NCBI GenBank assembly: GCA_029289235.1
Contig: JARFTZ010000029.1
Coordinates: 1-64,000 of the forward strand
Source: Gammaproteobacteria bacterium
Lineage (GTDB): Bacteria > Pseudomonadota > Gammaproteobacteria > Burkholderiales > Rhodocyclaceae
Direction: 5' to 3'
Length of the DNA stretch: 64,000 nt
Shown: positions 41,049 to 48,540 of the stretch, in pieces
Position numbering within the stretch: the stretch's first letter is position 1
How the letters are laid out: each line of letters starts with the position of its first letter
The notes under the pieces: generated by a model
What the model was told of the DNA's origin: nothing
Databases searched by the model: none
What the model saw: the letters and a program-made list of their open reading frames with translations, nothing else
Position numbers and translations under genes: made by a program

Positions 41049-41951
41049 ATGATCGGACAACTGAGCGACCTTGACCTGCGCCTGATCCGCGTCTTCCTGA
41101 CGGTCGTCCAGGCCGGCGGCATCAGCCAGGCGCAGACGCTGCTCAACGTCGGCCAGCCGACAATCAGCACGCAATTGGCGACGCTCGAAACGCGGCTCGG
41201 CTTCCGGCTGTGCCAGCGCGGCCGCAGTGGTTTCCAGTTGACCGACAAGGGCCGGTGGTTCGTCGAAATGAGCCGCGAGCTGCTGCGCACCGTCGAGAAT
41301 TTCGAACGCCAGGCGCGGAATATCGGCAAGCAGCTGGTCGGCACGCTGGACATCGGCTTGATCGGGCACACGCCGATCGCCCAGAACATCCGCCTCAGCC
41401 AGGCCATCCGCCGCTTCCGGGAACGCAACGAGGCCGTCCGCTTCAACATCGGCATCCACGCCCCGCGTGATCTCGAGGAGCGCCTGCTCAACGGCAGCAT
41501 CCAGATCGCCATCGGCTATTTCTGGCACCGCGCGCCGGCGCTCGACTACACGCCGCTGTTCATCGAACGGCAGATCGCCTACTGCGGACATACCCACCCG
41601 CTCTTTCCGGACGCCGGCCAACTCGCCGCAAGCGATGTCAGCGACCACGACTGGGCGTGGCGCAGCTACGCGCTTCCGGCCTCGATGCCGGCCACGCCGC
41701 CGCACCGCACCACGGCCATCGCCGACAACATGGAGGCCATCGCGCTGCTGATCATGTCCGGCCATCTCGGCTATCTGCCACAGCACTTCGCCGAACCCTA
41801 CGTATCGCTCGGGCTGATGGCGCCGCTCAACCCGTCGCTCTTCCAGTACGACGTCACCTTCCACCTCGTTTGCAGAAAACCTCGCCGCCTCGACGAGATC
41901 ACCAGGGCTTTCCTGGCCGACCTGAAAACGACCTACCTCGACACCCCATGA
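41049..41951 (+). CDS. LysR family transcriptional regulator
   Basis: 300 residues. N-terminal winged helix-turn-helix: LRLIRVFLTVVQAGGISQAQ, LLNVGQPTISTQLATLETRL, FRLCQRGRSGFQLTDKG. The effector domain starts at about residue 92 (GTLDIGLIGHTP) and runs to the end. Ligand unknown; the divergent agmatinase-family and binding-protein genes suggest a guanidino compound or polyamine. The ATG at 41049 is the plausible start, as upstream codons run through the operator. The stop overlaps the start of the next gene by 4 bp. Confidence 0.9.
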   Translation: MIGQLSDLDLRLIRVFLTVVQAGGISQAQTLLNVGQPTISTQLATLETRLGFRLCQRGRSGFQLTDKGRWFVEMSRELLRTVENFERQARNIGKQLVGTLDIGLIGHTPIAQNIRLSQAIRRFRERNEAVRFNIGIHAPRDLEERLLNGSIQIAIGYFWHRAPALDYTPLFIERQIAYCGHTHPLFPDAGQLAASDVSDHDWAWRSYALPASMPATPPHRTTAIADNMEAIALLIMSGHLGYLPQHFAEPYVSLGLMAPLNPSLFQYDVTFHLVCRKPRRLDEITRAFLADLKTTYLDTP

Positions 41952-42520
41952 CGCCCCCCACGCCCGCCTTCCCGCTTGTTCCGCACCCGGCAACCCCGGC
42001 CCCGGCGATCCGCTGCATAGAAGCGACGGTCGTTTTCCGTCAGCGCCGCATCGTCTTCCACTACTGCCTGCGCGGCGACATCGCCCGCCTGCGCATTCCG
42101 GCGCAACAAGGTCCGGCTCGCGTCGACAATCTCTGGGAACACACGTGTTTCGAGGCCTTCGTCGGGAGCGACGGCGAAACCGCTTATCGCGAATTCAATT
42201 TTTCCCCGTCCGGGCAATGGGCCGCCTACGACTTCAGCGACTACCGCCAGCGATTGCCCCGCGAGGTGGCGATGCCGGTGCCGGAAATCTCCTTCTGCCA
42301 GACCGATGGCCGACTCGAACTGGAAGCCGCCCTCACCTTATCGGCGCTGCCGGCCGCGCCAGCCGGGGGCGCCTGGCGTATCGGCCTCACGGCGGTCGTC
42401 GAATCCGCCGACACGATCGACGGCGGCCACAGTTACTGGGCGCTGAAACACCCCGCCGCACGCCCGGATTTCCATGACCGCGAGGGATTCATTGTTGAAC
42501 TCCCAGGGTCCGCGGAATAA
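41948..42520 (+). CDS. DOMON-like domain protein
   Basis: 190 residues. A beta-rich protein with IRCIEATVVFRQRRIVFHYCLRG, LWEHTCFEAFVGSDGETAYREFNFSPSGQWAAYDF and a late SYWALKHPAARPDFHDREGF. This matches the DOMON-like type 9 carbohydrate-binding fold found in small cytoplasmic proteins of proteobacteria. No signal peptide and no heme motif are visible. Function unknown. The ATGA overlap with the LysR gene indicates translational coupling, perhaps only because of compaction. Confidence 0.72.
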   Translation: MTPPTPAFPLVPHPATPAPAIRCIEATVVFRQRRIVFHYCLRGDIARLRIPAQQGPARVDNLWEHTCFEAFVGSDGETAYREFNFSPSGQWAAYDFSDYRQRLPREVAMPVPEISFCQTDGRLELEAALTLSALPAAPAGGAWRIGLTAVVESADTIDGGHSYWALKHPAARPDFHDREGFIVELPGSAE

Positions 42521-42766
42521 CGCTGGTCATGCACCGCGCCGTATCAACACTGCCAGAAGAACCGGGCCGGAAGGGACTCTTCGCTGCCCCAGTCATCAAC
42601 CCGGCAACCGAATCCGGTACGGCGCACCTGAACCATCGCTTGCCGCCTTGCTCAAATACGGCAATCAAAGGCGTCCTGTGAAGCAGCATAGCCACAAACT
42701 TCACCTGGGGTGGCGCGGCCTCAGGACCTCGCGTCATCACCGTTTGCCGGAACAGGGAAACAACCC

Positions 42767-43240
42767 ATGCTCGATCACGACCTTGCCGCCTTCATCCAGT
42801 CCGGCGTCAGCATCACCCTGGCCGCGTGCGCGCCGGGAAGGTTGCCGAGCATGAGCCGCGGCTATGCCTGCATGCCGCTCGACAGCGACGCAATCGGAAT
42901 TGTTCTTCCCCGTTCGCAAGCTGCTGAAGCGCTCGACAACATCCGCCTGACGGGGCGAGTCGCGGTGGCCTTCAGCCAGCCGACCACCAACCGGACGACC
43001 CAACTCAAGGGCACCGATGCCCGCATCGCCGCCTTCGACCCGGCTGACGAGCCTCTGGTCCGCAAGCACATCAACGACTTCGTGCCCGAGGCCATCGCGC
43101 TGGGGACGCCGGAAGAAATGGTGCGCGCGCTGCTCTCCTACGAGCGCAACGATCTGGTGATGGTTGTCTTCACGCCGACCAGCAGTTTCGACCAGACGCC
43201 GGGACCGAAGGCCGGCCAACCCTTGCTGGCCACGCTATGA
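42767..43240 (+). CDS. pyridoxamine 5'-phosphate oxidase-like FMN-binding protein
   Basis: 157 residues. Split-barrel fold: LAAFIQSGVSITLAACAPGR, LPSMSRGYACMPLDSDAIG, NIRLTGRVAVAFSQPTTNRT, QLKGTDARI. Members bind FMN, heme or F420; there is too little to fix the cofactor or role. The ATG at 42767 follows CAGGGAAA. The stop overlaps the next gene (PNPOx-GAF fusion) by 4 bp, so the two related proteins are made together. The 246 bp upstream contains nothing I can identify. Confidence 0.75.
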   Translation: MLDHDLAAFIQSGVSITLAACAPGRLPSMSRGYACMPLDSDAIGIVLPRSQAAEALDNIRLTGRVAVAFSQPTTNRTTQLKGTDARIAAFDPADEPLVRKHINDFVPEAIALGTPEEMVRALLSYERNDLVMVVFTPTSSFDQTPGPKAGQPLLATL

Positions 43241-44574
43241 CACTCCGCCTCGATTCCCTCCGCGAATGCCTGGAAGGGATCATTCCCGGCCACATCGTCA
43301 CCTGCGATCCGGGCGGAATGCCCAACGTCGCCTTCCTGTCGCAGGCCGAGTACGTCGACAACGAGCACATCGCCCTCTCCTATCAGTTTTTCAACACCAC
43401 CCGGCGCAACGTGCTCGCCGGCTCGCCCGTCCGCCTGCTGCTGACCAGCCATCTGACCGCCCGGCAATACCGCCTCTCGCTGCAATACCTGCGGACCGAA
43501 ACAGCCGGGCCGCTGTTCGAGCGGATGAAGGCAAAACTCGCGGGCATTGCCGCGCACAGCGGCATGGCCGGCATCTTTCGCCTGCTCGGCGCCGACATCT
43601 ACCGCGTGCTGGACATCGCCCCCGTTCCGGGCGGCTCCATCAGCCCGCCTCAACCGGCCGTCAACTGCCTGAACGCCCTGCGGCGCTCGACCGATCGCCT
43701 GGGCAACTGCGCCAACCTCGAATGCCTGCTCGAAAAGGCCGTGGACTGCCTGGAAAAGGAATTCGGCATCAATCATCTGATGCTGCTGATGCACGACGAG
43801 GCACGCGGCTGCCTGTTCACGCTGGCGAGCCGCGGTTACGCGCAATCCGGCATCGGCTCGGAAATCCCGGTCGGTTCCGGCCTGATCGGCATCTGCGCCC
43901 GCGAGCGCTCGCCGATCCGCATCGGCTTCATGACCAGCGAGTATGCCTACGGCCGCACCGTGCGCGACGGACTGGCCGCCGCCGGCCAGATCGACGCACT
44001 GGAAACTGCCATCCCGCTGCCCGGCCTGCCCAACGCCGCCAGCCAGATGGCCATCCCCATCGTCGCCGACGACCGGCTGCTCGGCGTCATTTACGTCGAA
44101 AGCCTCGCCGATCTGCATTTCGGTTACGACGAGGAAGATGCGCTGGTCGTCTTCGCCGGCCACCTCGGCCTGGCGATGCTGCATCACCAGATAACGGACG
44201 AAACGCCGGACGAAACGCCTGTCAACGAGCGCCCGCCGGTGCAGCTCCAGGGCACGCCGCTGACCGTGCGCCACTTTGCCACCAACGACAGCATCTTTCT
44301 CGACGACGACTACCTGATCAAGGGCGTGGCCGGCGCCATCCTCTGGGCGCTGCTCGACGACTTCACCCAGCGCGGGCGCACCAGCTTCACCAACAAGGGC
44401 CTGCGGGTCGATTCCCGCATCCGCCTGCCGGGCGCCAGCGATAACCTCGAAGCCCGCCTCGTTCTGCTGCAACGCCGACTGGCGGAACGCAACGCCGGCA
44501 TCGCCATCGACAAGACCGGACGCGGTCGTTTCACGCTGACCGTCGAGCGCCCGCTGACTCTTGCTGAGAGCTGA
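43237..44574 (+). CDS. PNPOx-like / GAF / winged-helix-like fusion protein
   Basis: 445 residues. The N-terminus (about 1-130) is a pyridoxamine-oxidase-like barrel (GHIVTCDPGGMPNVAFLS, HIALSYQFFNTTRRNVL). A GAF domain covers about 165-325 (CLEKEFGINHLMLLMHDEAR, VGSGLIGICARERSPIRI, QMAIPIVADDRLLGVIYVES). The last 100 residues (LIKGVAGAILWALLDDF, RTSFTNKGLRVDSRIRLP, NLEARLVLLQRRLAE) look like a winged-helix output region ending in a basic RGRFTLTVERPL strand. It may sense a flavin- or redox-related ligand through the first two domains and act on DNA or a partner. Overlaps the small PNPOx gene by 4 bp. The domain roles are inferred. Confidence 0.72.
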   Translation: MTLRLDSLRECLEGIIPGHIVTCDPGGMPNVAFLSQAEYVDNEHIALSYQFFNTTRRNVLAGSPVRLLLTSHLTARQYRLSLQYLRTETAGPLFERMKAKLAGIAAHSGMAGIFRLLGADIYRVLDIAPVPGGSISPPQPAVNCLNALRRSTDRLGNCANLECLLEKAVDCLEKEFGINHLMLLMHDEARGCLFTLASRGYAQSGIGSEIPVGSGLIGICARERSPIRIGFMTSEYAYGRTVRDGLAAAGQIDALETAIPLPGLPNAASQMAIPIVADDRLLGVIYVESLADLHFGYDEEDALVVFAGHLGLAMLHHQITDETPDETPVNERPPVQLQGTPLTVRHFATNDSIFLDDDYLIKGVAGAILWALLDDFTQRGRTSFTNKGLRVDSRIRLPGASDNLEARLVLLQRRLAERNAGIAIDKTGRGRFTLTVERPLTLAES

Positions 44575-44596
44575 TTTTTCACGCCAGGCAACCGCC

Positions 44597-44626
44597 TTTC
44601 TTAAATCTTCATTCAGCATTTCTTAA
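44597..44626. promoter_or_regulatory. TTTCTTAA direct repeats, 22 bp apart
   Basis: TTTCTTAA occurs at 44597-44604 and 44619-44626, two helical turns apart, about 85-105 bp before the E1 alpha start. This is the spacing seen for regulators that bind direct repeats. No known box is recognised with certainty. Confidence 0.3.
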
Positions 44627-44709
44627 AAGATTCGTAAGCGGGCGCCGCGCCCCTTGTCCGGTTTTCTTGCCCGCCTAGACTTCCGTCCACACCAACGACA
44701 GGAGTCGCC

Positions 44710-45672
44710 ATGAACACTTTTTCAAACGCCGTCGAGCCGCTGAGGCTGTACGAACAGCTGCTGCTGATCCGTGCCTACGAGAACGCCATCGTCCGGGGCA
44801 GTACGGAGGGCCGCATTCCCGGCACCTGCACTTCGGTCGGTCAGGAAGCCGCCGCCGTGGGCGCCATCAATGCGCTCAGTGCAGACGACCTGATCCTGAC
44901 CAATCACCGCAGCGCCGGCCACCTGCTGGCGCGCGGCGCGGACCCCGGCCGCATGCTGGCCGAAGTCATGGGCCGTCGCGACGGCTATTGCATGGGCAAG
45001 AGCGGATCGCTGCACATCTCAGTCAAGGAACTCGGTGTCGTGCTGACGACAACGATCGTCGGCGGCGAACTCTCCCTCGCGCCCGGCGTCGCCCTCGCCC
45101 AAACGATGCAGGGGCGCCCCGGCATCGTCGCCTGTTTCTTCGGTGATGGCGCCGCCTGCGAAGGCAGTTTCCACGAGTCGCTTAACCTCGCTGCCCTGTG
45201 GAACCTGCCGGTGCTTTACATCTGTGAGAACAACCAGTGGCAGGCTTTCGTCCATCGGCGCGAAGCGATGAGCCGGGAACGCGTCGCCGACTGGGGCGCC
45301 GGCTACGGCATCCCGGTACGAACCGTCGACGGCAACGACGTCTTCGCCGTGCTCGAGGCTACCCGCGAAGCCGCCTCGCAAGTACGCGACACCCGCCGCC
45401 CGGCGCTGCTCGAAATGACGACATACCGGACGCGCGGCCATTTCGAGCCGGATGATCAGGGTTACGTCGACAAGGCTGAACTGGCTGCCTGGCTGGCGCG
45501 CGACCCGATCGCTATCTGCCGCGATCGGCTGATCGCCGCCGGCCGCCTCGCCCCGGCCGCCGACGCAGAGCTTGCCGCCCGGGTCGACTCCCGCATCGCC
45601 ACGGCCGTCGCATTTGCCGCCGCCTCCCCCTTCCCCGCTGTCGAGGAACTCACCCTCGATGTCTACGCCTGA
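44710..45672 (+). CDS. thiamine-dependent 2-oxoacid/acetoin dehydrogenase E1 alpha subunit
   Basis: 320 residues. The TPP-binding motif GDGAACEGSFHESLNLAALW runs into NLPVLYICENNQW near 145-180. Also seen: PGTCTSVGQEAAAVGAINAL, LTNHRSAGHLLARGAD, GRRDGYCMGKSGSLHIS and EMTTYRTRGHFEPDDQ. The set matches the AcoA/PdhA alpha family. It forms a heterotetramer with the next gene. Substrate (acetoin, pyruvate or a branched oxoacid) is uncertain; AcoA-like is my preference. RBS CAGGAGTCGCC. The partner E2 and E3 genes are not in the window. Confidence 0.88.
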   Translation: MNTFSNAVEPLRLYEQLLLIRAYENAIVRGSTEGRIPGTCTSVGQEAAAVGAINALSADDLILTNHRSAGHLLARGADPGRMLAEVMGRRDGYCMGKSGSLHISVKELGVVLTTTIVGGELSLAPGVALAQTMQGRPGIVACFFGDGAACEGSFHESLNLAALWNLPVLYICENNQWQAFVHRREAMSRERVADWGAGYGIPVRTVDGNDVFAVLEATREAASQVRDTRRPALLEMTTYRTRGHFEPDDQGYVDKAELAAWLARDPIAICRDRLIAAGRLAPAADAELAARVDSRIATAVAFAAASPFPAVEELTLDVYA

Positions 45673-45679
45673 GGACACC

Positions 45680-46648
45680 ATGCCCACACTGACCCTTAAT
45701 GATGCCGTCGGCCTCGCACTGGCCGAAGAAATGCGCCGCGACCACAAGGTCATCGCCTTCGGCGAAGGTATCGCCACCAAGCGCCATGAACTCGTCACCG
45801 AGTTCGGCGCCCTCCGTGTCCGCAACACGCCGCTGGCCGAAGGCATCATCGCCGGAACGGCGGTTGGCGCCGCAGCCGGCGGCCTGCGCCCGGTCGCCGA
45901 CCTGCTCTTCGCTCCCTTCCTCTGCTACGCCATGGACGAACTGGTGAACAGCGCCGGCAAGCTTCGCTACATGTCGGGCGGCCAATTCAGCTTTCCGCTG
46001 GTTACCCTGGCCATGACCGGTGCCGGCTGGGGAATCGGCGCCCAGCACAACCACAACATCGAAGCCTGGTTCGTGCATAGCCCGGGGCTCAAGGTCGTCA
46101 TGCCGAGCACCCCGGCCGACGCCCGCGGACTGCTCAAGGCCGCCATACGCGACGACAACCCGGTCGTGTTCCTGCTCGACATCGGCCTGCTCTACCAGCC
46201 GGGAGAAGTGCCGCACGAGGCCGACCCAATGCCGCTCGGCCAGGCGGCCACGTTACGCTCCGGCAACGATGTCAGCCTCATTTCCTACGGCAAGACCGTG
46301 CATCACTGCGAGCAGGCGGCGGAGTCCCTGGCGACCGAAGGAATCACAGCCGAAGTCATCGACCTGCGCAGCCTCAAGCCGCTCGACGAAGCAGCCATCC
46401 TCGCCACCGCCCGCAAAACCGGCCGCGTCGTGGTCGTGCACGAAGCCAACCGCCTGTGCGGCGTCGGTGCCGAAGTCGCAGCACTGCTCGCCGAGCAAGC
46501 CTTTACCCGCCTCAAGGCCCCCGTTATCCGCCTCGGCGGCCCGGACGCCCCCGTGCCATCCAGTTTCCCTCTCGAACAGGCCACTGTTCCGCAAGCCGAC
46601 GCCATTGCCGCTGCTGCCCGGCGGCTTAGCGCGCCACAACCCGCATAA
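45680..46648 (+). CDS. thiamine-dependent 2-oxoacid/acetoin dehydrogenase E1 beta subunit
   Basis: 322 residues. Transketolase central and C-terminal domains: LNDAVGLALAEEMRRDHKVIAFGEGI, NTPLAEGIIAGTAVGAAAGG, HNHNIEAWFVHSPGLKVVMP, STPADARGLLKAAIRDDNPV, then EVIDLRSLKPLDEAAILATA and VVVHEANRLCGVGAEV. The ATG at 45680 follows GAGGACACC and is 7 bp after the alpha subunit stop; an ATG 18 nt upstream lies inside the alpha gene. Acts with E1 alpha to decarboxylate a 2-oxoacid or cleave acetoin and pass the acyl unit to a lipoyl E2, which is not encoded here. Confidence 0.88.
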   Translation: MPTLTLNDAVGLALAEEMRRDHKVIAFGEGIATKRHELVTEFGALRVRNTPLAEGIIAGTAVGAAAGGLRPVADLLFAPFLCYAMDELVNSAGKLRYMSGGQFSFPLVTLAMTGAGWGIGAQHNHNIEAWFVHSPGLKVVMPSTPADARGLLKAAIRDDNPVVFLLDIGLLYQPGEVPHEADPMPLGQAATLRSGNDVSLISYGKTVHHCEQAAESLATEGITAEVIDLRSLKPLDEAAILATARKTGRVVVVHEANRLCGVGAEVAALLAEQAFTRLKAPVIRLGGPDAPVPSSFPLEQATVPQADAIAAAARRLSAPQPA

Positions 46649-46669
46649 CCCGAACAAAAGGAGAAAGCC

Positions 46670-47227
46670 ATGAACCCCAGCCCCCAGACACTGACAGCTA
46701 CCCTGATCACCTGCGTCCTCGTTAGCGGCACAGCCCTGGCTGGCGAGGCCGATACTGCACGCGTGAAGCGAGGGGCCCAATTGGCAGCCTTCGGCGGCTG
46801 CGTCGACTGCCACACACCGTTCAAACCCGGCCCCAACGGACCGGAAAAGGACATGGCACGGGGCCTCTCCGGCCACCCGGCCGAGCTCGCACTGCCGCCG
46901 CCACCCAGGCTCGACGGCCCCTGGAACTGGGGCGGCTCCGGCAGCATGACCGCCTTCGTCGGACCCTGGGGTATTTCCTACTCCACAAACCTGACGCCGG
47001 ACCGGGAAACTGGCATCGGCGCCTGGAGCGAAAAGGACTTCATCCAGGCCATGCGCAAGGGCAAGCACCTCGGCGTCGGCCGCCCGATCATGCCGCCGAT
47101 GCCCTGGCAATCGGTGGGCTCGCTGCCCGATTCGGATCTGCGCGCACTCTTCGCCTATCTCAAGGCGCAACCGCCGTTAAAGAACAAGGTGCCGGAGTAC
47201 GTTCCGCCGGCAACGAGAGAGCGTTGA
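46670..47227 (+). CDS. exported monoheme cytochrome c
   Basis: 185 residues. Signal peptide ending SGTALA|GEAD, then one heme c motif CVDCH near 43-48. Possible Met ligands are in RPIMPPMPWQSVG, followed by SLPDSDLRALFAYLKAQPPL, the usual C-terminal helix of class I cytochromes. Periplasmic electron carrier. RBS AAAGGAGAAAGCC. It follows E1 beta by 21 bp, so it looks co-transcribed with a cytoplasmic dehydrogenase E1, an unusual pairing. Related to the small subunit or stand-alone cytochromes of alcohol/aldehyde oxidising systems. Confidence 0.85.
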   Translation: MNPSPQTLTATLITCVLVSGTALAGEADTARVKRGAQLAAFGGCVDCHTPFKPGPNGPEKDMARGLSGHPAELALPPPPRLDGPWNWGGSGSMTAFVGPWGISYSTNLTPDRETGIGAWSEKDFIQAMRKGKHLGVGRPIMPPMPWQSVGSLPDSDLRALFAYLKAQPPLKNKVPEYVPPATRER

Positions 47228-47390
47228 CGCCTGTTCTGCACGTCTTCACCTGAGCGACCGGATTTGCCTCCGCAACATCAGGCCGGCGGGAAGGAGGGTT
47301 TTCGTTTCCTCTGACGAAGGTTATATTGGCTAAAAGGCGTTCCGGAAAACGTTCGGTCATTGCCAAAAAGACCTTTTCAAGGGGGAAGGG

Positions 47391-48536
47391 ATGCGCGCAG
47401 TCTCCGCCAGCACCTCGAATCTCGATCCGTACAGGGCAGGTGTCGAATTGGGGGAGTCCGTCGCCTCGATCGAGCCCGAGGTGGTTTTTCTGTTTTCGTC
47501 AATCCAGTACGCCGTCCCGGACCTGCTCGAAGGTTTGCACGACGCCGTCGGCCGGGACGACCTGATCGTTTTCGGCAACAGCGGCGACGGCTGTTTCGAG
47601 ACGGCGGGGGTTTTCGACTTCGGCGCCGCCGTCCTGGCGCTCACCTCGAAGGGGCATGTGCGCTGGAAAATCGACGTCTTGACCGGCCTGAAGGATGGTT
47701 TCGTTGAAAGACTCGGCAGCTTGCTCAGCCATTTGGCAAGCGCGTCCGAGGTGCCGCAGTTTGCCTATCTCGTAACGGACTTCAGGGTCGACGCCGGACA
47801 GATCGAGACGACGCTGCAAAAATACGCCACTTTCCCGATCGTCGGCGGGCTCGCCATGGACGACCGCCGGGGCCTGGGCAGCTACGTCTACATCAATCGC
47901 GAGGTCCGCAGCGATACGCTGGCGCTGCTTTCGGCGTACGGCGACATCGGTTTCTCGATTGCGCTCGGCAATGCGCAGCGCCCGATCGGGCACCCCGGGC
48001 ACATCGACGCCGCTGCCGCCAACCAGGTCAGGCAGATCGACGGCATCAGCGCCGCCGCCTTCATCGAGCGGGAGACCGGCAAGCCGGTTCTCCAGTCCGA
48101 TCGCGGCGTGCTTTCGGTCAGGCTTATGGATTCCGCCGCCCTCGATGAAGGCCGCCTGCGTTCGATCATGCTGAAGGCTCAGTCCTCGCCGGGCGCCATC
48201 GGCTTTTTCGGCGGCATGGAGAGCGGCGACTGGCTGCAGGTCTGCCAGGCGAACCCGGAACAGATGCTTGGCGAAGTCGAACAGATCGCCGTGTCGCTGC
48301 GTGAGCGGGGCAAGGCGCCGGCCGGCGCGCTGATCGTGAGCTGCACCGGACGGAAATCCTTTCTCGGGAAGGAAATCGAACGCGAGGTCGACGCACTAAA
48401 CCGTGCCTTTCCGCCTGGACTTCCGCTGGCCGGTTTCCCGTCACGGGGAGAAATCGCGCCGTTACCGCGCCATGACGGTTACACGCACACCCTGTTCCAC
48501 AACATGACCTACGTCGTGCTGCTCATCTGGCAGTGA
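47391..48536 (+). CDS. FIST domain sensor protein
   Basis: 381 residues. FIST_N (about 25-205: VVFLFSSIQYAVPDLLEGLH, VFGNSGDGCFETAG, FPIVGGLAMDD) and FIST_C (about 215-365: ADNQ-like IDGISAAAFIERETG, GAIGFFGGMESGDWL, GALIVSCTGRKSFLG, LPLAGFPSRGEIAP). FIST proteins are proposed small-ligand sensors, possibly of amino acids, working with signalling partners. No membrane segment. RBS AAGGGGGAAGGG. It is 4 bp upstream of a PAS-GGDEF-EAL-CZB gene, so it probably feeds that c-di-GMP enzyme. Preceded by 163 bp of intergenic DNA. Confidence 0.88.
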   Translation: MRAVSASTSNLDPYRAGVELGESVASIEPEVVFLFSSIQYAVPDLLEGLHDAVGRDDLIVFGNSGDGCFETAGVFDFGAAVLALTSKGHVRWKIDVLTGLKDGFVERLGSLLSHLASASEVPQFAYLVTDFRVDAGQIETTLQKYATFPIVGGLAMDDRRGLGSYVYINREVRSDTLALLSAYGDIGFSIALGNAQRPIGHPGHIDAAAANQVRQIDGISAAAFIERETGKPVLQSDRGVLSVRLMDSAALDEGRLRSIMLKAQSSPGAIGFFGGMESGDWLQVCQANPEQMLGEVEQIAVSLRERGKAPAGALIVSCTGRKSFLGKEIEREVDALNRAFPPGLPLAGFPSRGEIAPLPRHDGYTHTLFHNMTYVVLLIWQ

Positions 48537-48540
48537 ACGC

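Noticed and set aside
42521-42766. 83-codon minus-strand frame in the gap before the PNPOx gene
   Set aside because: No family resemblance and no ribosome site; partly overlaps the DOMON-like gene end.
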